NCBI GenBank assembly: GCA_029255685.2
Contig: CM055312.2
Location: 80,792,369 to 80,856,368 of the forward strand
Origin: Silene conica
Taxonomy: Eukaryota > Streptophyta > Magnoliopsida > Caryophyllales > Caryophyllaceae
Direction of reading: 5' to 3'
Length of the DNA: 64,000 nucleotides
Under the pieces are notes generated by a model, which saw nothing but the letters and a program-made list of their open reading frames with translations, searched no databases and was not told the origin of the DNA. The position numbers and the translations under genes are program-made. The first letter of the stretch is position 1. Each line of letters begins with the position of its first letter. Positions 1-11,103 of the stretch are shown here, piece by piece.

Positions 1-30
1 ACAGTGACATTTTAAATGCCATGGAAAGTT

Positions 31-560
31 CTTTTGCAGCTTAACAGACATGTCGTCACCATTGATGGTTATGCTGATGTCCATCTGAATAATGAGAATG
101 AGCTTCTGAAAGCTGTTGCAGGTCAGCCCGTGAGCGTCGGGATATATGTTAGCGAGAGATATTTCCAATTCTACTCTAAGGTTCCTCTTCTATTCCTAGT
201 TCTAAGACCAAACATTTCTTTTCTCGATATGCAAAAAGTTATTACAATTATTGAAAAATGTATTTTATTTATTAACTATGGTAAAATTAATAATCTTTAT
301 ATGTGAAGAAAGCATCATTCAGCTATATTTTATAACAAACTCTTTCTGAATTGTTTTCGTATAATGATAATAGGGAATCTATTCCAGATGGTGCCCCGCC
401 GACATAGACCATGCTGTACTAATTGTAGGCTATGGGTCAGAATATAGAGAGGATTATTAGATAGTGAAGAACTTGTAGGGATAAATATAGGGTATGAGTG
501 GTTATATCCACATGATTCGAAATGATGACAATAATGTTTGCAGGATAGTGCAAGTTTATT
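31..560 (+). pseudogene. Captured papain-like cysteine protease fragment (two exons)
   Basis: About 31-180 reads HVVTIDGYADV, then LLKAVAGQPVSVGI and FQFYSK, the stretch just before the catalytic histidine in plant C1A (papain-type) proteases. An intron-like gap follows (about 181-387, ending in CAG). 401-550 then reads DIDHAVLIVGYGSE, with the catalytic His in DHAV, then residues matching DYWIVKNSWG and SGYIHM. In this second piece the expected Trp codons at 458, 476 and 488 are all TAG and there is one further stop (TAA at 482), so it cannot be translated. The N-terminal half with the catalytic Cys is missing. It is a transduplicate inside the CACTA element; TGG to TAG changes suit deamination in a methylated, silent copy. 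Confidence 0.8.
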
Positions 561-989
561 TAAAATTTCCTCCAAAAACCTTTGTCTCTTCAGCTGCAAA
601 GGACTGATTTATCAGTCAGGTAAGCTTTATGTACACTAATATGAGTGGTGTCATATTACAATTGTTGCTTGGCTTACTAGGTGAAACTTATTGCACTACA
701 TAATTGTATATCAGATGCTCGTTAAAGTCTCGGCACGTCTTCCTTTGCACAAGCTTCTGAAGCATCAATGGATAGTCCAAAATGCAGATCCGTCTAGTCT
801 TTACAAGTGTTGATAAGTTGTAAGACGTTCCCAGGTTCACTGAAACATACTCATGCTGATATGAGGCTGGAGGACCTGAGGTATGCAATAGAGCCTTGTC
901 TTTGTAGTTTTGAGTGTGTGGCTTACTAGCCTTGTCTTTTAGACCCTTCAACTAGAAAATATGATTTTATGATCAGTTAAGGCAAAAAG

Positions 990-1662
990 ATTTAATGTTA
1001 GAGGTTATATTGAGTGTTTTCCGTTGGTGGAACTCGATCTTCACGTTGGTGAGGGCGTTTTCATTTGCTTTTGGTGGTTTGCGAGCAGCAGTCCAGGTTC
1101 ACGATGCACTTCTTAATAGGCTTGTCCATTCACCAGTACTCTTCTTTTATCGGACACCTCGTGGAAGAATACTCCACAGGTAAATCATTTCATTCATTTT
1201 GAGTATTGTCTAAGACCAATACTTGGTTTCTGATTCATACACTTTGTAAGTTGTCTTCAAACCTTTATACAGTCAATAATTCTCTTCCATTCATCCTCAA
1301 CATTTTGCTTGCAAATTTTGCCGGGCTTTTAGGAATTGCAATAATCTTGTCATATGTGCAGGTTCACGTATCAAAATTGCAATATTTATCTTGTGAGAGT
1401 GATGAATTGACTTTAATGATTCATGTATCTCCTAACTTCTTACCTGATTTACACACATGCAGATCTTTTTCCAGCTTCTGTTGTTGCCATTTTGGTTTCT
1501 TTACAAGCGATTGCAGGTATTCCTTAGTTCATGCTTAACTTCTAATCGAAAAATCATCTTAAAAAAATTCCTCAGTTCATGCTTCAATTCTAATCTAAAA
1601 ATCAACTTAAAAAAATGTAGTCATTTTTCATGGTACAGGTACTTCGACTCTGTAAGGAAGAT
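990..1662 (+). pseudogene. Captured ABCC (MRP-type) transporter fragment with introns
   Basis: Exon-like pieces in order: 990-1180 (LVRAFSFAFGGLRAAVQVH, then FYRTPRGRILHR, followed by GTAAAT); about 1251-1361 (LYTVNNSLPFILNILLANF and LLGIAIILSYVQV, followed by GT); 1461-1516 (FFQLLLLPFWFLYKRLQ, flanked by CAG and GTATTC); and a short degraded piece near 1637-1660 (FDSVRK). Together they match the second transmembrane domain of plant ABCC transporters just after the linker, in the right order with introns kept, so capture was at the DNA level. No Walker motifs or rest of the protein are present. The asparagines in TVNN and the H in VQVH look like decay from the family pattern. Non-functional cargo of the CACTA element. 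Confidence 0.8.
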
Positions 1663-2329
1663 TTAGCAGCCATCTTTAATTTTTATTTGTGAAGGTAAAT
1701 TGAGTTTTCATGGTCTTCCACAAAGCAATATTTCTATCCGAAGAGATGACTTTTTTTGTAACTCCTCTAAATGTGCAATGATCCAAAACTTTCTTCAGAA
1801 AAGCAACACATCAACACTTCCCTGAGACCCTGATAATGCTGAGGGACTAACATTTACGCTTTGGCTATTTATTAGGTTGGAATTGTTGGTAGAACAATTT
1901 GAGAAGGTATATTTTATTTCCGTTATCGTTATTTATCTAGTTGTAGATTTATATTCTTACTGATTGACCAATTTGTTAATTATAGCTTATGGAGGAATCA
2001 ACCATGCAACAGCCGATATTTATGAGATCAAAGAATGGGAGACCAAATGTTTAGCGAACTTGTAGATTAGTTTATCAAATAGAGCGTGTATGTTATTCAT
2101 ACACTTAGGATGTATATTTTTGGTCATAGTGATGATGATATTGTTACGTTGGATGTGATACAAGATTGGTGTACGTTTGTTGGACTTGTATTGTTTGGAA
2201 TACTATTTATGTGATTACATTTTTGTTTACAGGTTTAATTCTGTTCATATAGCATTTGGATTATAAAATTTTGGGGTGTAGCTGAAATTTCCGTACATAT
2301 TTTCTTTTTTTAAAAAAATATATATAATT

Positions 2330-2856
2330 GCTACGACGGTTTCTTTATAACTGACGTAACAAGGTTAAATAAATTCTGTTTTTCACAAAACAACCGACGT
2401 AATAATCTTTAATGGCGGTTTTTGAAAGGAAACCGACATTATAACTACCTTTCTCGGCGGTTCAGTAATTAGCTTTCAAACGCCTATAGCGACGGTTTTT
2501 AGAACTTTTAATGACGGTTTAACATTGAATAATCGACGTTTTAATTATCTTTAGTGGCGGTTGTTTTAAAAGAAACCCGCATGATAAATACCTATCCCGA
2601 CGGTTCTGTAGTTATAGTGGCGGTTTTTAGAACATTTAACGGCGGTTGTGAAACAAACAAACGTCTTGTTCTATAAGGTTATGACGGTTTATATAATAAC
2701 CGCCACAAAAAGAGAGCTATAGCGACGGTTGTAGAAACTTTTTACGACGGTTGTAAACTTTATACGACGCCGCGATATACGACGCACCCTAAACCTCTTA
2801 AAACCGCCACAAAAGGTCATTTATAACCGCCACCGTAGGGGTATTTTCTACTAGTG
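2330..2856. repeat. CACTA subterminal motif array
   Basis: More than a dozen copies of GACGGTT or GGCGGTT and their complements (AACCGCCAC, AACCGACGT), often in inverted pairs, fill the terminal 500 bp. In En/Spm elements such subterminal arrays bind the TNPA-type protein. The same array recurs at 58990-59575, and a matching 5' array lies at 54900-55200. Confidence 0.75.
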
Positions 2857-3689
2857 TATAAGTGTCCCATTGTCCATTTTCATCTATTCACAAAAGTGTC
2901 TCATTGTCTATATTTGTTAAACTTTTATACTTATTTTAATCAATTAAACCCACAACAATACTCCACCTCACCCCACAACACTACGTAGGGGTTGTTTGGT
3001 TGTCCCATAAAACCACAGGAATTCTGAAATCCCATGAATTGAAATTTAAGCTTTGGTTACTCATTTTTTTTTAAAATGGAGGAATTTAGAGTTCCATAGT
3101 AACTTGAATAGTTCCTACCTCATGTGGGAAGTTGATTACATAACCCCATTGTATGTCATTCAAACTTTTTGTGTTTTTTATGAGTGATATTACTATTTTA
3201 CCCCTGTTAAAAACACATCCTTGAACTTTTCGACGAAATGACGTTATTTGGCAAACTATTTATCGGTTTGGGACTTATTTGAAACTATTTCTTCCAAATT
3301 GATCCACGTCATCACTTTATTTATGTGTACAATTCTTATTATAATATTTATAACACACCATTACACCAACTACTAAACTACTTCATCTCTTTGCTCTTTA
3401 CATCTCTGATTCTCTTCCAATATAATCAAAGTCAAAGTTGATTATCAACACAATTACACAAATGCTCCGCCTCCAATATTTGATCTACTTCCGTACTTAG
3501 TCAACTTCGGCAGATCTTCAGTCTTCACTAATCAGTAATCACTACTTATTTATACATACTGTACTAGTCTTTTCTATTCTATTTCGGAATCTTATAATGA
3601 GCAAGGCAAGACAGCAACGACGGTCGACGGTATTACATCTATACTCTCAAATCTCAGTCAGTCAGTCCTATTATACATTTATATATTTA
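2857..3689. other. Intergenic, repeat remnants, no gene seen
   Basis: AT-rich DNA. Near 2860-2910 the phrase aagtgtcccattgtc is repeated in degenerate form, the signature of the Stowaway-like family seen whole at 47655-47745. Near 3000 a GTTTGGTT terminus-like phrase suggests half of a Tourist-type element. No coding potential recognised. Confidence 0.5.
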
Positions 3690-4474
3690 GGGGGCGTTTG
3701 GTTAGAGAAAGGGAAAGGGAAAGGAAATAAGAAAGGGTAAGAGGGGGAAAGGAAAGGGATTACCTAAAACTTAATAGGTTGTTTGGTTACTCTAAGAAAG
3801 ATAACTAATGGTCCACTCACACTCACTCCTACCACTAACACACACCACCACAAACAACCACCTCTCTGGCGGACAATGATGGTGGTGGAGGTGGCATGGT
3901 GGTGGTGGACGTGTCATGGCGGTGGTGGCGGTGGTGGGGTGTTATGGCAGTGGCGGTGGTGGTGACGACGGTGATGGTCACGTCGGTGATGGTGATGGGG
4001 GTGTCATGGCGGTAGTGGCGATGGGGGTGGTAGAGATGTCATGGAGGTGACGGTGGCGGTGGTGGCGGTGGTCACGACGGTGATGGTGGTGGAGTGCCAT
4101 GGTAGTGATGGTGGTGGGGGTGTCACGACGGTGGTGGTGGTGGTGGTAGGGGTGTTATGGCAGCGGTGATAGTGGTGGTGGTAGTGGTGGGGGTGAGGGT
4201 GGCGGCGGCGGTGGCGGCATAGTGGTGGTTTTGTGGTGGTTATTGTGGTGGTAATTGTAAGTGTGGTGGTACGTGAAAAAAGTGGTTGAAAGGTAACAAG
4301 GGTAATCAAATCTCAAACCCTTGGGGGGGGGGGGGGGGGGGTAAGGAATTAGAAGGATTGAGGGGTAAGGGAGGGAGTTCAATTCCCTTTGATTGTGTCA
4401 AACAAACACCAACAAAGGGAATGAATATATTTGTTTCCCTTTCCCTTTCTTATAGACCCCCAACCAAACGCTAC
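3690..4474. mobile_element. Tourist-like (PIF/Harbinger-type) MITE with internal GGT expansion
   Basis: The ends are inverted: GGGGGCGTTTGGTTAGAG at the left and the complement of CCCAACCAAACGCTAC at the right, both next to stretches of CCCTTT/AAAGGG. TTA flanks both sides (3687-3689 and 4475-4477), the target duplication typical of this superfamily. The core from about 3870 to 4275 is an irregular GGT/GGC run, with a G20 tract near 4324-4343. No transposase. The open frames inside are only the reading of this repeat (poly-Gly, poly-His). Confidence 0.6.
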
Positions 4475-5460
4475 TTAAGTATTTAGGTTTAATGGGATTG
4501 AGATTAAATTATTGTATACAATAACTGGGATTTTGGCAAATTGGGAATTTGGGTTTGGGATTTAGATTTGGGGAAATCAATTATTATCTTAATATATTCA
4601 TTACATATTTACATTATATCAATTCAATTATATCAATTATATCAATTATTCAATTAGAGTTTAGAAATTGCAATTTGGGGGAAATACCGGAATTTGGACT
4701 GACGGTGGCGCTGACAGACAATAACTGAAGTCCAGGTTGACAACTTGACGGTGGCGCGCGACGGTGGCCGATAATTGTGATTGTGAAAGTTGACGGTTGT
4801 TGGTTAGGGTAAATAATGAATATTAATGTGGTAGTTTTATCAATGTTAATACCGATTACGGAAGGGGCAACGTCTGTTTTTTAGGGTTTTTTTTAATTTT
4901 TTTCTAAAATTTTTTTTTTTAAAATTTTTTTTTCCCCTGAGGGCACGTGCCCCCTCTGACACCCTCTAGATCCGCCCCTGCTTCTCATGTTGTTAAAAGT
5001 TGTATGTTGTTGCCCTATATATAAATTTTACAAAAACTTGAGAGGGACGTCTCTCAATAACGTTATTGAAAGACCTCTCACATGATGGAGTGAAGGACCC
5101 ACCAAAGTTAGTTTTTGTTTCGCTGTTAGGTCTCTCACCAAATTGTGAGAGGGTCTCTCACGAGACCTACTGAATGAATTTAATGATTTAATGATGAACT
5201 AATAAATTTTAATAAAGGGTAGAATAATATTTATAACAAAAGAGTCCTAGGAATTGAGTTATCCCTTGAGCTAAATCCGTCTCAAAGAGATTGACGCCAC
5301 CAATCACCATGGATGGCCTCCTCAAATGATCTCAATACACCGACTTGTATCATTCCTCTAACAAATATTTAATTTAAGGTAATGTATTCATTAGCTAAAA
5401 CTTTATGGTTTTAACTAAAACTAAATAGTTATCTTATCTATATTAAAGGAAGAATATTTA
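4475..5460. other. Intergenic, AT-rich, transposon ends
   Basis: No gene seen. Near 4940-4980 the sequence ends in ctagatccgcccctg, a phrase common at ends of plant DNA transposon remnants; the matching start was not found. A MITE-like block at 5036-5165 is listed separately. Confidence 0.4.
5036..5165. repeat. MITE-like block, copy 1
   Basis: Contains tctcaataacgttattga, ctctcacatgat and ends with tctctcacgagacc. A second copy with the same order of phrases lies at 28770-28885 in a receptor-kinase intron. Exact ends and superfamily are not clear. Confidence 0.45.
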
Positions 5461-5861
5461 TGGGTCGTTTGGTTTAGTGCGTAGGAATAAAATGGAATGG
5501 AATGAGAAACCATCATGGTATAGGGTTCTAATATCATTCATTAAAACTTGTTTGGTTCATTTTAATAATAAACATAAAGGAATGAATTTAGAATCTAAGG
5601 GGGAGAGGTGGGTACGGGATTCCAAGAGGTTGGGGTGTGATGAGCCCAAATTTGGTCATTATTCTCTCTTGTTTTCCTTTTATTTCGATCCCGTTTCACC
5701 CCCGCTTGGCACGATTTCGCCCCTTTTTGTACCCGATATCTCTCTTCTACACGTTTGGTTGCCATGTTGTAGGACTTGGCGCGAGAATGAAGAAACGGGA
5801 GCAAAACGTGGTGAAATCAAGGCAAAATAGGAGGAAAAGAGCTGAAATGACACAATGGGGT

Positions 5862-6215
5862 CCTCAGCCGGTCGGTCGGCGGCCGGTCCGCCGGCTGGGA
5901 GCCCCTTTAGCCTATTTTTGAAGAAATTTGCAGACCTTGCAATTTGGGTCCTCAACCGGTGGCCAACCGGCAGCCGGGTGACCGGCTGGGACCCCCTCCT
6001 CCTTGCCATTATTCATTTCAAGTCAGGCCTTTAAGAACGCATCCCCAGCCGGTGGCCAACCGGCAGCCGGTCCACCGGCTGAGGGGACCTGGGCATTGTA
6101 GAATTTGAAGGAAGTTTGCAGAAGTCCATATTTGGACTCTCAGCCGGTCCTAGACCGGCAGCCGGTCCCAGACCGGCAGCCGGTCCCAGACCGGCAGCCG
6201 GTCGACCGGCTGAGA
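5862..6215. repeat. Array of CCGG-rich palindromic blocks in the LTR U3
   Basis: Four GC-rich blocks start near 5862, 5952, 6046 and 6140, so about 90-94 bp apart. Each begins with CAGCCGGT, ends with CCGGCTG and is an imperfect palindrome. The last block has an inner triplication of ccggcagccggtcccaga. The spacer DNA is AT-richer. The same design occurs in the related LTR at 62809-63245. Confidence 0.75.
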
Positions 6216-6237
6216 GTCGCTTTTTAGAATTTCGCGC

Positions 6238-6248
6238 ACTATATAAAC
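6238..6248 (+). promoter_or_regulatory. LTR TATA box
   Basis: actatataaac, right after the GC-rich palindrome array, is the likely core promoter of the LTR. The related minus-strand LTR has the equivalent motif at 62773-62782. Confidence 0.6.
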
Positions 6249-7351
6249 CCGCACTTAGTCTATTCTTTTATCACGCATTTTCTAAGCATATTTTCTAGGG
6301 TTTTACTGTTTTATTAGCACATACTTAGTCTCAAAAACTCTCTTAAAATATTTAATACTCCTTAGATCCTAGTTTAATCTTTCAATCTAGTTAATCTTTC
6401 TTTAGTAATTCTCTCTAGTAATCTTCTTGGGCAATTGTAAGAGGTTTTATTGGGTTGTCTTTTGAAGGATTTGAGAGAACTCTTCAACTTGTTATCCAAG
6501 TTACTTCCTTTTCCTTTGCTATTGGTATAATCTCTCTAATCTCCACTTAGTTATTGCATTTGTTTAAGTTTCTCTTGAATCAATTGTTTACCTTTACTTG
6601 TTCATGATGTTTAGCATTTGTTTATCCCCTGTTCACATGTTTTTTCTAGCCATGAGTGAGTAGTACTTTTACTAGGGTTATGGGTGAACTTGGGTAGTTG
6701 ATATTGATGTTTGTTGTTTAGGGTTAGGGTTTAGGTTTCATCTTTGTTAGGTTTTCATTGTATGCATGCTAGATGTTTGATGAAATGCCTCAACGACGGT
6801 TGGGCATGATTCTTATTGTTGTTTGCCTTAGACGATAGTGTAGGACTTTCATGGGCATGTGTATGTGTTAGGTTGACCTTGTTTGTAGCGAAAGCTAGAA
6901 TAGGACTCGACCTTAGGTTAGTCAAATCGAAAGACGAGACGGACCTAGACTTAACATAGATGAGACCACCTACCCTTGGCATGTTTGACATCGGTTACCC
7001 TAGTAACCCCCGACACCCTAGTTCCTTTAATCATCAATTTCATTTCAATTTATTTGCTTTAGTTGTTCTTTAGGCGTTAATCAACCTAAAACTTATTACC
7101 CCGACTCTTGCTTAAATTAGAACATAACTATACAACTATCCCCACCGTCTTCGCGAACGATAACCCTATTATACTACTATTTTGGGTTTATAAATTTTTG
7201 TTTGATCGTGAGAACCGACGACTAAATCTCGCGCATCAGGGTGACGTTAGAATCCATTGGGTATCTAACTCCATTTCAAAATCACCTAACCAAACACTTG
7301 AATCAACTCAATCCATTCCATTCCATTCCAAATTAGCCAACCAAACACCCT

Positions 7352-7532
7352 TTAATTCATTCTCATTAACCCACATCATCAAATACAACATTTTTGTTTT
7401 TAAAAAAAAGGGTATATGTGGGTCCCACATAAAAAAATTGGATTTTATTTATGAAAACATCTTCGTTTATGTTTGTACGTAAAATTTTACGTTTAAATTT
7501 CTGTAAACTCACGGTTAATGTTAATAAACTAA
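7352..7532. other. Short AT-rich spacer
   Basis: Nothing recognised. The 8-mer TAATAAAC at 7522-7529 recurs at 12609-12616, just outside the other end of the Helitron-like region. Confidence 0.4.
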
Positions 7533-7982
7533 CTAGTGTAACACCCGTGAAAAATCACGGGGTGGTGTATTTTTTTTAAAAGAAGACGACAAATTATAGT
7601 TATTATATAATCAAAATTGTTCATAAGTACACCTTGAAGTTTTCGTTTTATTAGGATCGTTTAATATTTTGTAAGTGTCTTAAAGTTAAACTTATTGAAA
7701 AAATAATGGTGAGTTAATGTCAGTGTTGATATTTCAAATTCTGTAATGACGGACATTATACGTTCTTACAACCAACAGAGTCGTGGCATAATGAAGGTTT
7801 CTCATTGATAATGAAGGTGGGGCCGCCTATTACGGTGAGGCCGCCGAACCCTTACTATGTTGCACATGATTTTCAATGTTCATTGGACCAATTTCAATGG
7901 GAAGAAAATTATGGGTTATTTTTAGCATTCTATTTGGCCCAAATATTTTCTATATCTAAAAAAATTATCCATTTTGCTCTTT

Positions 7983-9535
7983 TTCTTATTTCGTGAAATT
8001 TGGACTTAAAATATTTGTTTAGTCACAAAATGTTTAATTTCTTATTTTGTGAATCTTTAACCCTAATTTGTGAAACCGGGACCCTATTTCGTGAAACTTG
8101 CACTTAAAATGTTTGTTTGCTTATGAAATGTTTAATTTCTTATTTCGTGAAATTTGGACCTTAATTTGTGAAACCGGAACTTTATTTCGTGAAACTTTGA
8201 CTTAAAATGTTTGTTCACTCACAAAACGTTTAATTTCTTATTTCGTGAATCTTGTACCTTAATTTGTGAAACCGGAACCTTATTTCGTGAAACTTGGAAT
8301 TAATTTCTTATTTCGTGAATCTTGGAGCTTAATTTGTGAAACCGGGACCTTATTTCGTGAAACTTGGAGTTAAAATGTTTGTTTACTCACGAAATGTATA
8401 ATTTCATATTTTGTGAATCTTGGACCTTAATTTGTGAAACCAGGACCTTATTTCGTGAAACTTGGACATAAAATGTTTGTTTACTCACAAAATGTTTAAT
8501 TTCTTATTTCATGAATCTTGGACCTTAATTTGTGAAACCGGGACCTTATTTCGTGAAACTTGGACTTAAAATTTTTGTTTACTCACGAAATGTATAATTT
8601 CTTATTTCGTGAATCTTGGACCTTAATTTGTGAAACCGGGACCCCATTTAGTGAAACTTGGATTTAAAAAGTTTGTTTACTCACGAAATGTTTAATTTCT
8701 TATTTCGTGAATCTTGAACCTTAATTCGTGAAACTGGGACCTTATTTCGTGAAACTTGGACTTAAAATGTTTGTTCACCCACAAAATGTTTAATTTCTTA
8801 TTTCGTGAATCTTGGGCCTTAATTCGTGAAACCGGGACCTTATTTCGTGAAACTTGGACCTAAAATGTTTGTTTACTCACAAAATGTTTAATTTCTTATT
8901 TCGTGAATCTTGGGCCTTAATTCGTGAAACCGGGACCTTATTTCGTGAAACTTGGACCTAAAATGTTTGTTCACTCACAAAATGTTTAATTTCTTATTTC
9001 GTGAATCTTGGACCTTAATTTGTGAAACTGGAACCTTATTTCGTGAAACTTGGACTTAAAATGTTTGTTTACTCATAAAATGTTTAATTTCTTATTTCGT
9101 GAATCTTGGACCTTAATTCGTGAAACTGGGACCTTATTTCGTGAAACTTGGACTTAAAATGTTAGTTTACTTACGAAATTTATAATTTCTTATTTCGTGA
9201 ATCTTGGACCTTAATTCGTGAAACTGGGACCTTATGTCGTGAAACTTGGACTTAAAATGTTTGTTTACTCACAAAATGTTTAATTTCTTATTTCGTGAAT
9301 CTTGGGCCTTAATTCGTGAAATCGAGACCTTATTTCGTGAAACTTGGACTTAAAATGTTATTTTACTTACGAAATTTATAATTTTTTATTTCGTGAATCT
9401 TGGACCTTAATTTGTGAAACCGAAACCATATTTCGTGAAACTTTGACTTAAAATAATTGTTCACTCACGAAATGTTTAATTTTTTATATCATGAATCTTG
9501 GACCTTAATTTGTGAAACCGGGACCTTATTTCGTG
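7983..9535. repeat. 98-bp tandem array, about 16 units
   Basis: The phrase gggaccttatttcgtgaaac recurs at steps of about 98 bp (for example near 8346, 8444, 8542, 8640, 8738, 8836). Each unit contains several short TTTCGTGAA/TTTGTGAAA sub-repeats and an atgtttgtttactcac segment. One unit near 8275-8345 is shortened. Units differ by scattered substitutions, so the array is not very recent. No open reading frame runs through it. Confidence 0.85.
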
Positions 9536-10215
9536 AATCATATACATTGTTTTATGAATCTTAAAGCTTCTTTTGTGAAACTAGAAGGTAATATTGTGAA
9601 ATTTTAATCATTTTTATTTTGTGAATCATAGACCTTATTTTGTGAATCAAATAGCTTATATTGTGAAACTAGAAGGTAATATTGTGAAACTTCGTCATAA
9701 ATGGTCGAAATCACCTATTTTGCTCGTTTTCTTATTTTGTGAATCATAAACATTGTTTTGTGAATCATAGAACATCTATTGTGAAACTAGAAGGCACGCA
9801 CTATTCTGAATCTTGGTCATAAATAGTCGAAATCAACTATTTTGCTCATTTTCTTATTTTGTGAATCATAGACCTTATTTTGTGAATCTGAGAGCTTATA
9901 TTGTGAAACTAGAAGACAATACTGTGAAACTTGGTCATAAATGGTCGAAATCACCTATTTTGCTTGTTTTCTTATTTTGTGAATTATAGACCTTGTTTTG
10001 TGAATCCTAAAACTTCTATTGTGAAATTAGAAAGCACTATTGTGAAATTTGGTCATAAATAGTCGACATTGCCTATTTTGCTCTTTTTCATATTTTGTGA
10101 ATCATAGACCTTGTTTTGTGAATCTGAGAGCTTATATTGTGAAACTAGAAGGCAATATTGTGAAACTTGGTCATAACTGGCCGAAATCACCTATTTTACT
10201 CTTTTTCTTATTATG
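9536..10215. repeat. About 120-bp tandem array, 5-6 diverged units
   Basis: The phrases ttttgtgaatcatagacctt, attgtgaaactagaaggc and cgaaatcacctattttgct recur in this order at steps of about 115-125 bp from 9610 to 10215. The GTGAA core is shared with the neighbouring 98-bp array, so both probably grew from one short ancestor. Confidence 0.75.
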
Positions 10216-10895
10216 TGAATCATAGACTCGTGTGCAAATGTCAAGTATCTGATATAGTACACAAGTAAACTTGAAGAGTCAAATTAGCTAAGGAGTCAAC
10301 AACGAACTTCAATCTCAACGATTTAGTATCAGAAAACATGAATCAAAAATTAATTATGAAAAGAATACATTAGCCCTAGAAGACGAAAAACTAATATCAG
10401 GAACAAAACTAGATCATGATTAATGAGCAAAAACCATATAAAATTAGGATTTCAAGTTTGAATATGCATAATTAAAAATTAAAAATTAATTATGAAAAGA
10501 ATACTTAAAATAATATGCGAGAACACGGTGTAAAATCCGAAAATGCACAAATCGCAAAAGAATTGAAGAAATCGTAACTTGATACTGACAAATAAGACGA
10601 GATGGAATGAGCAGACGATAAAGACGAACACTACGATTCAAAAATTGAAAAACATACGACACAAAAATCAATAAATTACTAAATTACACATTTAACATCA
10701 AAAATTAATTTGATTAGCTAAGAAAGATACCTTCAAAATTGATCGGATCACAATGAGAGTAGTGAAGAACTAATTAAATAGACGATGATCGAGCCTCCAA
10801 ATAGTGATGAAAGAACGAAATAACGATGAAAGTTGCAATAAAGAGAGAAAGTTAGGTAGGTGATCGATTGATCGATTGTAGAAGACGAGCTAAAG

Positions 10896-10899
<4 letters not shown>

Positions 10900-10948
<49 letters not shown>
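10900..10948. repeat. (AG)n microsatellite
   Basis: About 24 AG units. The open frame reading poly-Ser/Leu through it is a by-product. Confidence 0.95.
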
Positions 10949-10950
<2 letters not shown>

Positions 10951-11103
10951 GAGTAAGTTTGGAAAAATCTGAGGATTTAGTGTCATAATTGGAGTTTTGT
11001 AGAGGCACTTGGCAACATCCGGTGCGTCTAAATTATTTAGATCCGACGGCTAAGATGGGTACAATGGCCTCACCCTAAGGAGGGTGCCTCACATGATTCA
11101 GTT

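Larger units (their letters stand above)
1..2856 (+). mobile_element. CACTA (Spm/En-type) transposon, 3' part, with captured gene pieces
   Basis: The element ends at 2856 in ttttctactagtg, the reverse complement of a CACTAGTAGAAAA terminus. Its last 500 bp are packed with GACGGTT/GGCGGTT motifs and their complements, as in CACTA subterminal regions. About 1900-2856 is closely similar to the 3' kilobase of the complete CACTA element at 54884-59575, which confirms type and end. The 5' end lies outside the window. No transposase is visible here; the interior holds fragments of two unrelated host genes, so this is a non-autonomous Pack-CACTA. The 3' flank starts TAT, but a target duplication cannot be checked. 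Confidence 0.85.
5638..7238 (+). mobile_element. Solo LTR, Ty3/gypsy type, 1601 bp
   Basis: It starts TGATGAGCCC and ends CGCGCATCA, so the termini are TGATG and CATCA. It is flanked by a perfect 5-bp duplication GGGTG at 5633-5637 and 7239-7243. A TATA-type box sits at 6238-6248. A related LTR on the minus strand at 61775-63474 is followed by retroelement-like internal DNA with a purine tract, which supports the gypsy assignment. No internal region is here, so this is the product of LTR-LTR recombination. Open frames inside are incidental. Confidence 0.88.
5461..7351. mobile_element. Tourist-like MITE split by a solo LTR
   Basis: The left part (5461-5637) starts TGGGTCGTTTGGTTT after TTA; the right part (7244-7351) ends in CCAACCAAACACCC before TTTA. 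Both halves carry GGAATGG/CCATTCC phrases in inverted order. Taking out the LTR and one copy of its 5-bp duplication leaves an element of about 280 bp with TTA on each side. Confidence 0.6.

Noticed and set aside
3783-4382. Several open frames with poly-Gly, poly-His or poly-Pro
   Set aside because: They are readings of the GGT/GGC expansion in all frames, with no protein-like composition or start context.
5477-6298. Overlapping frames on both strands in the solo LTR
   Set aside because: They follow the GC-rich palindromes; the LTR is non-coding and the frames are not shared with the related LTR.
10748-11008. Frame with a poly-Ser/Leu stretch
   Set aside because: Produced by the AG microsatellite.
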